Origin: Kaistella haifensis DSM 19056 | GTDB taxonomy: Bacteria; Bacteroidota; Bacteroidia; Flavobacteriales; Weeksellaceae | DNA length: 64,000 nt | Assembly (NCBI RefSeq): GCF_000735695.2 | Contig: NZ_JASZ02000011.1 | Coordinates: 112,167 to 176,166, forward strand | Reading direction: 5' to 3' | Shown here: in pieces, positions 1 through 7,443 of the stretch | Position numbering within the stretch: position 1 is the first letter of the stretch | How the letters are laid out: every line of letters begins with the position of its first letter | Position numbers and translations under genes: made by a program | The notes under the pieces: model-generated | The model's input: the letters and a program-made list of their open reading frames with translations, nothing else | Databases searched by the model: none | What the model was told of the DNA's origin: nothing

Positions 1-575
1 ATTTCTACAACATGCATATCGATTTGGCGAAACTCAATCCACAAGATCCCGGCGATCCTACTTTGAGTTCCGATACCAACAGTCTTTTTCTCGTGTATGC
101 GAATTTAGGTATGGCAGTTACTTACCGCAATTTCTTTGGAGGGGTTTCGGTAAATGATATTGCACTGACCAACGATATTCCTATTGTCAACGGCATCGAA
201 CCGGAACCTACGAAGTTCAATTTCAATGCGGGCTACGATTTTTATTTGAATGAGCAATTCTTCGTTTCGCCTTCTGTATTGATGAATTTCAGTACCAATG
301 CTTCCCGAATGACCGATTTGAATCTGATGGCTACGGTTTTGGGTGATACTAATTCATTCTCTGCGGGAGCCAGTTTCCGAACTTCAAAAAACCAATACGG
401 AAACCAAAATCTCGGAATTTCTCCGATCATCAAAGCAAAACTGAACGGTTTTACCTTTGGCGCGACCTATAATTTCGGACTTTCAGATATTCAGCAATAT
501 GCAGGAAATAGTTTCATGCTTAGCGTGGGGTACAACATTGAAAACTTTATCAATACGAGAGGGTATAGGTATTAG
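1..575 (+). CDS. PorP/SprF-family type IX secretion membrane protein (3' part)
   Basis: This is the C-terminal part of a protein whose start lies before the window; the reading frame is open from base 3. The visible 190 or so residues alternate short amphipathic strands with Gly/Asn turns, as in an outer-membrane beta-barrel, and end in a run of aromatic residues (GYRY). Segments such as the YNFGLSDI stretch and the SVGYNIE stretch near the end match the PorP/SprF family, which in Bacteroidota supports type IX secretion and gliding, often next to a large adhesin gene. The family call rests on recognised sequence character and not on a search. Repeat DNA begins within a few bases of the stop. 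Confidence 0.75.
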   Translation, partial: FYNMHIDLAKLNPQDPGDPTLSSDTNSLFLVYANLGMAVTYRNFFGGVSVNDIALTNDIPIVNGIEPEPTKFNFNAGYDFYLNEQFFVSPSVLMNFSTNASRMTDLNLMATVLGDTNSFSAGASFRTSKNQYGNQNLGISPIIKAKLNGFTFGATYNFGLSDIQQYAGNSFMLSVGYNIENFINTRGYRY

Positions 576-780
576 GAGGTGATGCAAGTTAGGATGGAAG
601 CGGGGAGATGGAAGCTGGAAGAATTTGGCAATTTGAAAATGAGTCAATTTGGAAATGGGGGAGGACGCAATAAGCTTTAAGCAATACGCAGTACGCTTTA
701 TGCAATTGTCAATTATAATGGTTCTTGCTGATTTTACAGATCTTTTCATACATTGTACATCGTACTTTTTACATTGTACA
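576..780. repeat. interspersed short-repeat tract after the PorP/SprF gene
   Basis: No gene is visible. The stretch contains several words that recur elsewhere in the window: an 'atttgaaaatgagt' phrase right after the gene, a 'caatacgcagtacgcttta' phrase near 680-705, and a 'catcgtactttttacattgt' phrase near 757-776. The order of these modules is like that after recX and ugd. Confidence 0.75.
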
Positions 781-1600
781 TTTAAAATCTAGCATCTCGG
801 TTCTTGCATCTTGATTCTTTTCTTTTTTTTTACCACAAAAGCGGCAAAAGTTTTTTTTCTTGTTTTTTAGTAGTGCAAAGACGCTTCGCTTTCAAAAGGG
901 TTCTGCTCAATTGGCTAGATCGGCTAGATTTTTATTATTCTCTCTGATTTCCATAATGTGACTGAGTTTTTCATACTCCATCCTTCATCATCCATCGTAC
1001 ATTTAAAATCTAAAATCTAAAATCTAAAATCTAGAATCTAGCATCTCGGTTCTTGCATCTTGATTCTTTTCTTTTTTTTTACCACAAAAGCGGCAAAAGT
1101 TTTTTTTCTTGTTTTTTAGTAGTGCAAAGACGCTTCGCTTTCAAAAGGGTTCTGCTCAATTGGCTAGATCGGCTATATTTTTATTATTCTCGCTGATTTC
1201 CATGATGTGACTGAGTTTTTCATACATCATCCTTCATTATCCATCGTACATTTAAAATCTAAAATCTCGGCTCTTGCATCTTGACTCTTTTCTTTTAACC
1301 ACAAAAGCAGCAAAAGTTTTTTTCTTGTTTTTTTTAGTGAAGCAGAGACGCTTCGCTTTCAAAAGGTTTCTGCTTAATTGACTTGATCGGCTAGATTTTT
1401 ATTATTCTCGCTGATTTCCATGATGTGACTGAGTTTTTCATACATCATCCTTCATCATCCATCGTACATTTAAAATCTAAAATCTAAAATCTTGGTTCTT
1501 GCATCTTGGCCCTTTTCTTATTACTCTCGCTGATTTTGCGAATTCAGCGGATTTCTGTGATGTGACTGAGTTTTTCATACTCCATACTCCATACATCCTC
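781..1600. repeat. tandem array of a ~220-250 bp unit, three copies plus a partial fourth
   Basis: Each unit opens with one or more 'taaaatc' heptamers, continues through a 'ctcggttcttgcatcttg' phrase, an 'accacaaaagcggcaaaag' phrase, 'gacgcttcgctttcaaaagg' and 'gatgtgactgagtttttcat', and ends with 'ccatcgtacat'. Units begin near 781, 1001, 1251 and 1468. The first two are almost identical; the third carries small substitutions and a shorter heptamer run; the fourth lacks the middle. The units abut each other with no unique spacers, so this is not a CRISPR array. No convincing gene lies within. Confidence 0.9.
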
Positions 1601-1615
1601 CTTCATTCCCATCTT

Positions 1616-1912
1616 TTATAAATTGGGATATTTATCATGATCTTGATGGGTATTGAAAACAGAATAAATATAAACCAATTTTTCTTCTTCTTCAATGCTA
1701 AAAAATAGCATATAGGGAAATGACTCAAAAGGGAGAGCCCTTAAATTTTTATATCGAATTTGAAAGAAAGGATTGGTTTCTAAAGATTGATAGGCCTTTT
1801 CTAATTGTTGATCAAAAGACTGCAACACTGCAAAAGATATCTCGGAATAATACTCATAGATTTGGTTTATTTCTTCCTGTGCACGACCAAGAATAACCAG
1901 ATTATAACTCAT
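1616..1912 (-). CDS. RelE/ParE-family toxin
   Basis: A 98-residue protein with the ParE/RelE layout: an N-terminal helical hairpin (AQEEINQIYEYYSE) followed by a beta-sheet core with the YKNLRALPFESFPYMLFF stretch and a short C-terminal strand. ParE toxins poison gyrase and RelE toxins cut mRNA on the ribosome; the sequence alone does not say which applies. The start overlaps the end of the upstream antitoxin gene by 11 bases, as expected for a co-transcribed toxin-antitoxin pair. It is of normal length and appears intact. The pair sits between two repeat-rich tracts, which suggests gain as a cassette. Confidence 0.85.
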   Translation of the reverse strand: MSYNLVILGRAQEEINQIYEYYSEISFAVLQSFDQQLEKAYQSLETNPFFQIRYKNLRALPFESFPYMLFFSIEEEEKLVYIYSVFNTHQDHDKYPNL

Positions 1913-2132
1913 GTTTTTTGCGGATTTTTTTCAAAGCATCTCTTGCGGAAATGAAATCATTTTTATCCGATTTTAGTCTTTCATCGAGAAGGGTTTTCTG
2001 TTGATCGGAAAGCTCAAATGATTTTAAATATTCTTCGAAATGAAATTTTTTTTCCAACGCTTCCCATTCTTCAATAGGGATAAAAACTCCGGTCGGCTTT
2101 CCTTGTGAATCTTTGATGTATTGTAAGTTCAT
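1902..2132 (-). CDS. antitoxin of the RelE/ParE pair
   Basis: A 76-residue, highly charged protein lying directly upstream of the toxin and overlapping it. The N-terminus (MNLQYIKDSQGKPTGVFIP, then IEEWEALEKK) resembles the Phd/YefM-like 'prevent-host-death' opening common to antitoxins beside RelE in Bacteroidota; the C-terminus is helical and lysine-rich and would bind the toxin. It is expected to repress its own promoter, but no operator palindrome is obvious in the AT-rich bases just upstream. Function is inferred from size, charge and the pairing. Confidence 0.75.
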   Translation of the reverse strand: MNLQYIKDSQGKPTGVFIPIEEWEALEKKFHFEEYLKSFELSDQQKTLLDERLKSDKNDFISARDALKKIRKKHEL

Positions 2133-2664
2133 TTTTTCTTTTTTGAAGAAATAAAATTAAGCAGAATAATTGGGAAGAACAAATTCAATATTTGAGCAAT
2201 GCATTCATTATCAAAAAAATATTGAGTACACTGTACGCAATACGCTTTATGCTAGGAGTGTTGGGGTGGTTGAGAATGCTTTAAGCAATAGGCAGTACGC
2301 TTTAAGCTTTATGCAAGGAGTTATAGATTTTTTTTACATCTTATATTTAAAATCTAAAATCTAAAATCTAGCATCTAGCATCTCGGTTCTTGCATCTTGG
2401 CTCTTTTCTTATTATTCTCGCTGATTTTGGGGATGGGGCGGATTTTTTTTAACGCAAAGGCGCTAAGAGAATTTTTATTGATGCGTGTGTTTAGGGTGCA
2501 AAGGCGCTTCGCTTAGCAAAGGGTGTGTGGATTTTTCATTTATAATCTAAAATCTAACCTCTAACCTCTAACCTCTCTTAAAAAAATAATTTTCTCTACC
2601 TTTGACGATCCGATAGCATAAAGCGTACTGCCTATTGCTTAAAGCATAAAAAACACTCAAAAAC
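2133..2664. repeat. interspersed short-repeat tract between the toxin-antitoxin pair and hemW
   Basis: No credible gene; the short open frames here are made of repeat words. It contains 'gtacgcaatacgctttatgc'-type words near 2226-2310, a heptamer run (taaaatc) near 2346-2370, the 'ctcggttcttgcatcttgg' phrase, an 'aacgcaaaggcgctaagaga' phrase near 2451-2470, and a triple 'taacctc' near 2552-2575. A further 'agcgtactgcctattgctta' copy runs almost to the hemW start. Confidence 0.85.
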
Positions 2665-3789
2665 GTGCTCTACCTTCATATTCCTTTTTGCAAACAGAAA
2701 TGCAGTTATTGCAATTTTCATTTTTCTACTTCACTGACGTTTAAAGATGAAATGCTTGCAGCCATTAAAAAAGAAATTTTCTTACGCAAAGACGAACTCC
2801 AATCCAAAACTTTAAAATCTCTGTATTTCGGTGGTGGAACGCCGTCTATCCTGAAAGTGGACGAACTGAATGCGTTCATGGATGAGGTGTTGAAGTATTT
2901 TGCATTTGATCCCGATATTGAAATCACCCTCGAAGCCAATCCCGACGATTTGGATGCGCAATTTCTAAAAGGATTGTCCCAATCTCCGGTGAACCGACTT
3001 TCGATTGGAACCCAAAGTTTTTTTGATGCAGATTTAAAGCTGATGAACCGTGCCCACAACACCGGACAAGCTGAGGATTCCATTAAAAGAGCACAGGATT
3101 TCAGTTTTGAAAACATCAGCATCGATTTGATTTACGGTTCCCCAACTTCGGATTTCGAGATTTGGAAAGAGAACCTCCGAAAAGTGATCGCGCTTTCTGT
3201 TCCTCATATTTCTTCTTATGCCCTTACTGTGGAACCCAAAACCGCTTTAAACCAATGGATTCAGCAAAGAAAAGTTGCGGCGCCGAAAGAGTCGGAGCAA
3301 CATGCAGAATTTTCCTATATGGTGGATTTTTTGAAAGATCACGGCTTCGATCATTATGAAATCTCCAATTTCGGGAAACCCGGTTTTCATTCCCGGCACA
3401 ATTCCGCCTACTGGAAATCCAAGGAATATCTCGGCATCGGACCTTCCGCACATTCTTTTAATGGTTGGAATGAAAGAAGTTGGAATATCGCCAATAACCG
3501 TCGCTATATCGATGCGTTGAATCAAAATACTTTAGCCAAGGAAAGTGAAATCCTCACTGAAAAAGAGCAGTTCAATGAAATGATGATGATTGGATTAAGA
3601 ACCATGTGGGGCGTTGATTTGCAGCAAACGGAAGGTAAGTTCAGTGATTACCTTCAAGAAGAATTCCAAAAAAATATAGCTCCCAAACTCGAAACAGGAA
3701 TTCTGATCATTGAAAATGGTCACCTGAAAATTCCCGAAAAACATTGGTTTTTGGCAGATGGCATCGCTTCTGATCTTTTTATTCTTTAA
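2665..3789 (+). CDS. hemW: radical SAM HemW-like protein (heme chaperone, formerly 'coproporphyrinogen III oxidase')
   Basis: A 374-residue radical SAM protein with the cluster motif C9-x3-C13-x2-C16 (CKQKCSYC) immediately after the N-terminal LYLHIPF, then YFGGGTPS (SAM-binding glycine motif) and the family signature TQSFFDADLKLMNRAH. HemW was long named an oxygen-independent coproporphyrinogen oxidase but now is seen as a heme-binding chaperone; the extended HemN N-terminus and extra cysteine are absent here, which fits HemW. The start is GTG: a TAA lies in frame 18 bases upstream and there is no in-frame ATG between. Repeat DNA comes right up to this start, so the native promoter may have been altered. 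Confidence 0.9.
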   Translation: MLYLHIPFCKQKCSYCNFHFSTSLTFKDEMLAAIKKEIFLRKDELQSKTLKSLYFGGGTPSILKVDELNAFMDEVLKYFAFDPDIEITLEANPDDLDAQFLKGLSQSPVNRLSIGTQSFFDADLKLMNRAHNTGQAEDSIKRAQDFSFENISIDLIYGSPTSDFEIWKENLRKVIALSVPHISSYALTVEPKTALNQWIQQRKVAAPKESEQHAEFSYMVDFLKDHGFDHYEISNFGKPGFHSRHNSAYWKSKEYLGIGPSAHSFNGWNERSWNIANNRRYIDALNQNTLAKESEILTEKEQFNEMMMIGLRTMWGVDLQQTEGKFSDYLQEEFQKNIAPKLETGILIIENGHLKIPEKHWFLADGIASDLFIL

Positions 3790-3843
3790 ATTTGTCATTC
3801 TTTTTATTGAAATTTTAAGTGTTTGTCCAATTCCCACGCCGTG

Positions 3844-4314
3844 ATGATGGAACAGAAAAAATCCTATACTTTCCTCGAAATCAAACAGAAAATGGTCAAC
3901 TATTGTGTATACCAAGACCGATGTCATCAGGAAGTGGCGCAAAAAATGCATGATTTTCTACTGATTCCCAAAGCGAAAGAGGAAATTTTGCTTTATCTGA
4001 TGCAGGAGAATTACCTCAATGAAGAGCGGTTTGCCCGAAGCTACATCCGCGGGAAGTTCAACATCAAATCCTGGGGACGCAACAAAATCCGCAACCACCT
4101 AAAGTTTAAGGGAGTTCCCGAGAAACTCATCAACCGTTGTTTCGATGAAATCGATGATTCCGATTACGAAAAAACCTTGAAAAAACTCTATGAATCCTAT
4201 TTCTCGCGACAATCCGGAAAAGAATACCAAAAGAAATCCAAAACCATCAAATACTTAATGGGAAGGGGATTTGAGTATGAGGAGATTTTGCGCGTGGCAG
4301 ATTTGGAAATTTGA
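3844..4314 (+). CDS. recX: regulatory protein RecX
   Basis: A protein of about 156 residues made of repeated three-helix units with the RecX signatures YQDRCHQEV, LNEERFARSYIRGK and WGRNKIRNHLKFKGV. RecX binds RecA filaments and modulates recombination and SOS induction. I chose the ATG at 3844 (a second ATG follows at once); frames open slightly further upstream only through TTG or GTG codons. It follows hemW by about 50 bases and may be co-transcribed. The last codons (LEI) run straight into a repeat phrase 'atttggaaatttgataattt', so the 3' end of the gene coincides with the edge of a repeat tract. Confidence 0.9.
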   Translation: MMEQKKSYTFLEIKQKMVNYCVYQDRCHQEVAQKMHDFLLIPKAKEEILLYLMQENYLNEERFARSYIRGKFNIKSWGRNKIRNHLKFKGVPEKLINRCFDEIDDSDYEKTLKKLYESYFSRQSGKEYQKKSKTIKYLMGRGFEYEEILRVADLEI

Positions 4315-4682
4315 TAATTTGAAAATGTGTTAATTTGAAAATGAGAGCTCGCGGATATTGGGGATTTTGCTGATTTTTGAGAACGCAGTATGCCGTAGGC
4401 TTTACGCAATACGCTTTAGGTGGAGTGTTTGAGTACTGCGATCTACTCGTTCACAGGTTCACAGAATTTCTCTAGCTGATTCTGGGGAGTTCGCAGATTT
4501 GTTGCGAGTGATTGAGTTTTTGAGTAATTGAGTTTCCTACATCGTACTTTTTACATTGTACATTTAAAATCTATTATCTATTATCTTGGCTCTTGACTTT
4601 TGGCTCTCGCGGATATTGGGGATATTGCTTATTTTTGGGAACGCTGTATGCTGTAGGCTTTACGCAATACGCTTTAGGTAGG
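4315..4682. repeat. interspersed short-repeat tract after recX
   Basis: No gene seen. Modules in order: 'atttgaaaatg' words, a 'ctcgcggatattggggatt' phrase (twice, near 4346 and 4606), 'ggctttacgcaatacgcttt' (twice, near 4398 and 4655), 'gagtttttgagtaattgag' near 4516-4535, 'catcgtactttttacattgt' near 4541-4560 and 'ctattatctattatc' near 4571-4585. All recur elsewhere between 0.6 and 10.3 kb. Confidence 0.85.
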
Positions 4683-5410
4683 GTGTTGAGCACGCTGTAT
4701 GCTTTAAGCAATAAGCTGGGAGTAATTGAACGGTTGAATTTTGAATCAATGGCGTCAACTCTCAACCATGAACTCTCAACTAAAATCTCTCATCTTGGTT
4801 CTTGGCTCTTTTCTTTTTTTACCACAAAGTCACAAAGAGCACCATGTTTCCATGATTGTGTTTTTACGACACTATGGTGAAAGTTAAAAGGTTAGAAGGT
4901 TAAGAGGTTAGAAAGTTGTAGCAGAGTTTTGAAAACCTTTTTAGCTCTAAAATCTATTATCTATTATCTCTCCATCTATCATCTTGAATTTTGGTTCTTG
5001 GCTCTGTCCCAAAAAACCACCCCGACCCTTCGTCTCCGACAAATGGCCACCCCTCCAGAGGAGGGGAATATCCCGTTGTTCTTAGGCGATCGGGAAAAGA
5101 TAGAACGGTCATTTTTCTTTCCTCTTTCTTCTACAACAAAACCTCCAAATTACTCCCTAATAAACTAAAAAAACGCGAGTATTCCGCTCCTTTGGAGGGG
5201 TGGCATTACGGCAGAGCCGGAATGACGGGGTGCTTTGGTGAAGCTGTAGGCAATACGCTTTACGCAATAGGCTTGGAGTTCTTGAGTTTGCTACATTGTA
5301 CATCGTACTTTTTACATTATACATCGTACAATTTATGATTTTACAGATTTAATTTCTAATCACTCTAGGCATAAAGCCTAAAGCCTAAAGCATAATGCTT
5401 ATTGCTTTGA
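4683..5410. repeat. left long direct repeat flanking the AbiEii module
   Basis: About 400 bases from the 'gtgttgagcacgctgta' phrase to the 'aatatcccgttgttctta' phrase are nearly identical, with a handful of substitutions and short indels, to the block that begins near 6641. The copies share unique-looking stretches (for example 'caccatgtttccatgattgt') as well as low-complexity words. A second shared segment, 'gagtttgctacattgtacat' through 'aagcctaaagcctaaagc', lies near 5283-5390 here and 7127-7225 in the other copy. Between them this copy has an extra segment near 5095-5270 with a 'ctttggaggggtggcatta' phrase. The open frames here are non-genic. Confidence 0.9.
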
Positions 5411-5424
5411 ACATCCAAAATCTC

Positions 5425-6084
5425 TCATCTAGCAGATTTTTTGGTGTGATGGAGTACTGCATCAACCATATCCTCTTTGATAAACTCCCAATATTTGCCT
5501 TTCAGACAGATGGGATCGAAATCATCATCGGCAATTTCAAAATCAGTCAGATTGTTTAGAAGGAGTTTTTCGTCATGGGAATAGGGATAACGCTGTTGAT
5601 GCAATGTCAACATGGAAGATATTTTGTACTGAGCAAGCAACTCGTGCAAATCCCAAAAATCCTTTTTGCGACCTCCCCGTTGTACTACATCCATTTTCAT
5701 CGCTATGATTTCTTCTGTGGTTGCCATTCTTATTTCATCCGTTATTATAGCAGGCTGAATAAAAGAATCCGTGTAAAATACATCCAGTTTGACAGCGTGT
5801 TCTTTATCAGAGCCGATATAATAAGATTTACCTATTGAAGGGTCAAGGTTTGCAAAGTGATCATGAAATGAAAATGTTTTTTCAATCCATGCATCAATCC
5901 CCTTAAAATCGATAGCGCCATAAGGAGCATCACTAAACAAGTCGATATCTACGGATAATCGATGTCCTAATTGCAAACTTAACGCTGTGCCGCCCACCAA
6001 ACGAAAAGACTCTAGTTCCGAAGACTCCATTAGCAACACCAAGGTGTCTTTTAAAACCTGACTGATGGTTTTGTAATGCATCAT
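5425..6084 (-). CDS. AbiEii/AbiGii-type nucleotidyltransferase (toxin-like)
   Basis: A 219-residue protein with the AbiEii-family nucleotidyltransferase core: G31-G32-T33-A-L-S-L-Q-L-G-H-R then D46-I-D48-L-F, the GG...DxD catalytic pattern of the DNA polymerase beta superfamily. Family members act as toxins of type IV-like systems that stop growth, in some cases by adding nucleotides to tRNA, and can give phage resistance. The start overlaps the stop of the upstream HTH gene by four bases (ATGA), so the two are surely one operon. Typical AbiEi antitoxins have a winged helix; here the partner is a short HTH protein, a variant frequent in Bacteroidota. Target and activity are inferred. Confidence 0.8.
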   Translation of the reverse strand: MMHYKTISQVLKDTLVLLMESSELESFRLVGGTALSLQLGHRLSVDIDLFSDAPYGAIDFKGIDAWIEKTFSFHDHFANLDPSIGKSYYIGSDKEHAVKLDVFYTDSFIQPAIITDEIRMATTEEIIAMKMDVVQRGGRKKDFWDLHELLAQYKISSMLTLHQQRYPYSHDEKLLLNNLTDFEIADDDFDPICLKGKYWEFIKEDMVDAVLHHTKKSAR

Positions 6085-6584
6085 TCTTTTGAAGTTTTAT
6101 TGAATCGGTTGACCGTGTATGGGCTTCTCTTGTTGGTTTCTTGCAACGCTTGCTTTACTTTTTCCTGTCCATAAAAACGAATTATCTCGGCTTTTTCATC
6201 TTCATTTCCTCGCTCGAAGACCCGTTGGATTACCGCACGATATTGTTGCATCCAATTGATATGTTCAATTTCGGTGTCCCAAAACAAAGCTTTACTCAAG
6301 ATATTCAAATCCGGAGTGTTTTGGATTTCTTTTTCTTTAATTTTCTGAATGTCATAAAACGCTTGCAAGATCACCAAAGTTCCTTCTTCCAGTCCGAGTT
6401 GCCGTTCAATTTTCAATGCCAATGGGGTGCTGATGCCCCTTTTTCCTTTGGTAATTGCATTAAACGTTTGAGGGTGTTCCTCTAAAGCCAAAGCAAAAGG
6501 ACGTTGCTTGATTGCACGTTTTTTTAGCTCCCTTTCAAGGACAATCCCAGGATGGATCCCTTTGTATTTTTCATGTAGTTTCAT
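6081..6584 (-). CDS. HTH-domain antitoxin-like partner of the nucleotidyltransferase
   Basis: About 168 residues. The N-terminal part (HPGIVLERELKKR, then PFALALEEHPQTFNAITKGKR and STPLALKIERQLG) is a HigA/XRE-like helix-turn-helix of the plasmid-maintenance antidote type; the C-terminal half is a charged helical extension with no domain I recognise. I chose the ATG that begins MKLHEKYKG; the frame stays open 26 codons further upstream, but that extension reads into repeat DNA and does not look like protein. It probably neutralises the nucleotidyltransferase and represses the operon. Confidence 0.75.
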   Translation of the reverse strand: MKLHEKYKGIHPGIVLERELKKRAIKQRPFALALEEHPQTFNAITKGKRGISTPLALKIERQLGLEEGTLVILQAFYDIQKIKEKEIQNTPDLNILSKALFWDTEIEHINWMQQYRAVIQRVFERGNEDEKAEIIRFYGQEKVKQALQETNKRSPYTVNRFNKTSKE

Positions 6585-6636
6585 CACGATACAAATGTAA
6601 ACATTTTTGTTTATATCTATGTCGATTGTTATGTGA

Positions 6637-7240
6637 AGTGGTGTTGAGCACGCTGTACGCAATATGCTTTAAGCAATAAGCTGGGAGTAATTGAACGGTT
6701 GAGTTTTGAATCAATGGCGTCAACTCTCAACCATGAACTCTCAACTAAAATCTCTCATCTTGGTTCTTGGTTCTTTTCTTTTTTTACCACAAAGTCACAA
6801 AGAGCACCATGTTTCCATGATTGTGTTTTTACGACACTATGGTGAAAGTTAAAAGGTTAGAAGGTTAAGAGGTTAGAAAGTTGTAGCAGAGTTTTGAAAA
6901 CCTTTAGCTCTAAAATCTATTATCTATTATCTCTCCATATATCATCTTGAATCTTGGTTCTTGGCTCTGTCCCAAAAAACCACCCCGACCCTTCGTCTCC
7001 GACAAAGGCCCACCCCTTCGGAGGAGGGGAATATCCCGTTGTTCTTAGAAGATGGGGAAAGTTAAAAGGTTAGAAGGTTAAGAGGTTACAAGGTTGTGAT
7101 TAAGTTTTTGAGTTTTTGAGTTCTTGAGTTTGCTACATTGTACATCGTCCTTTTTACATTATACAGTGTACAATTAATGATTTTACAAATTTACTTTCTA
7201 ATCACTCTAAGCCTAAAGCCTAAAGCGTATTGCCTTGAAT
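6637..7240. repeat. right long direct repeat flanking the AbiEii module
   Basis: Second copy of the block that starts near 4683. It is in the same orientation and nearly identical through 'aatatcccgttgttctta' near 7029-7046, then joins a 'ggttagaaggttaagaggtt' module and a 'gagtttttgagtttttgag' module before the shared tail ending near 7225. Together the two copies bracket about 1.2 kb holding only the HTH and nucleotidyltransferase genes. No gene lies inside. Confidence 0.9.
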
Positions 7241-7443
7241 AAATCTATCATCTATCCGTCTCTTATCTATCATCTATCGTCTCGGTTCTTGAATCTCGCC
7301 TCTCGAATCTAACCCCCTCTCCATTACAAATTAATACTTATATTTGTTCCTCAAAAAACCTTATTGAAAAAAAGAGGAATATTTTGCAGTAAGACCTGCT
7401 TTTTTAGGCGTTTGCAGCAGTATTCCAAACATAAAGATCACCG
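7241..7443 (+). promoter_or_regulatory. leader region of the polysaccharide operon with a possible structured RNA
   Basis: Repeat words end near 7315. A TATATTTG box at 7339-7346 fits the Bacteroidota -7 element, but no clear TTG lies upstream. The roughly 90-base leader contains an outer stem, GGAATA at 7376-7381 with TATTCC at 7421-7426. Within it GCAG (7386-7389) can pair with CTGC (7396-7399), followed by six T, or that CTGC can pair with a downstream GCAG (7414-7417). Mutually exclusive pairings before a T run are typical of an attenuator. The stems are short, so this is a hypothesis. Confidence 0.35.

Noticed and set aside
781..1600. CRISPR-like repeat array
   Set aside because: Units are about 220-250 bases, abut without unique spacers, and there are no cas genes nearby.
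2170..2364. 64-residue open frame on the + strand
   Set aside because: It is built of the interspersed repeat words, has no protein-like pattern and crosses module boundaries.
4593..5338. Three overlapping open frames of 79-115 codons
   Set aside because: They lie wholly in the direct repeat block; the equivalent frames in the second copy are broken by indels, so there is no coding constraint.
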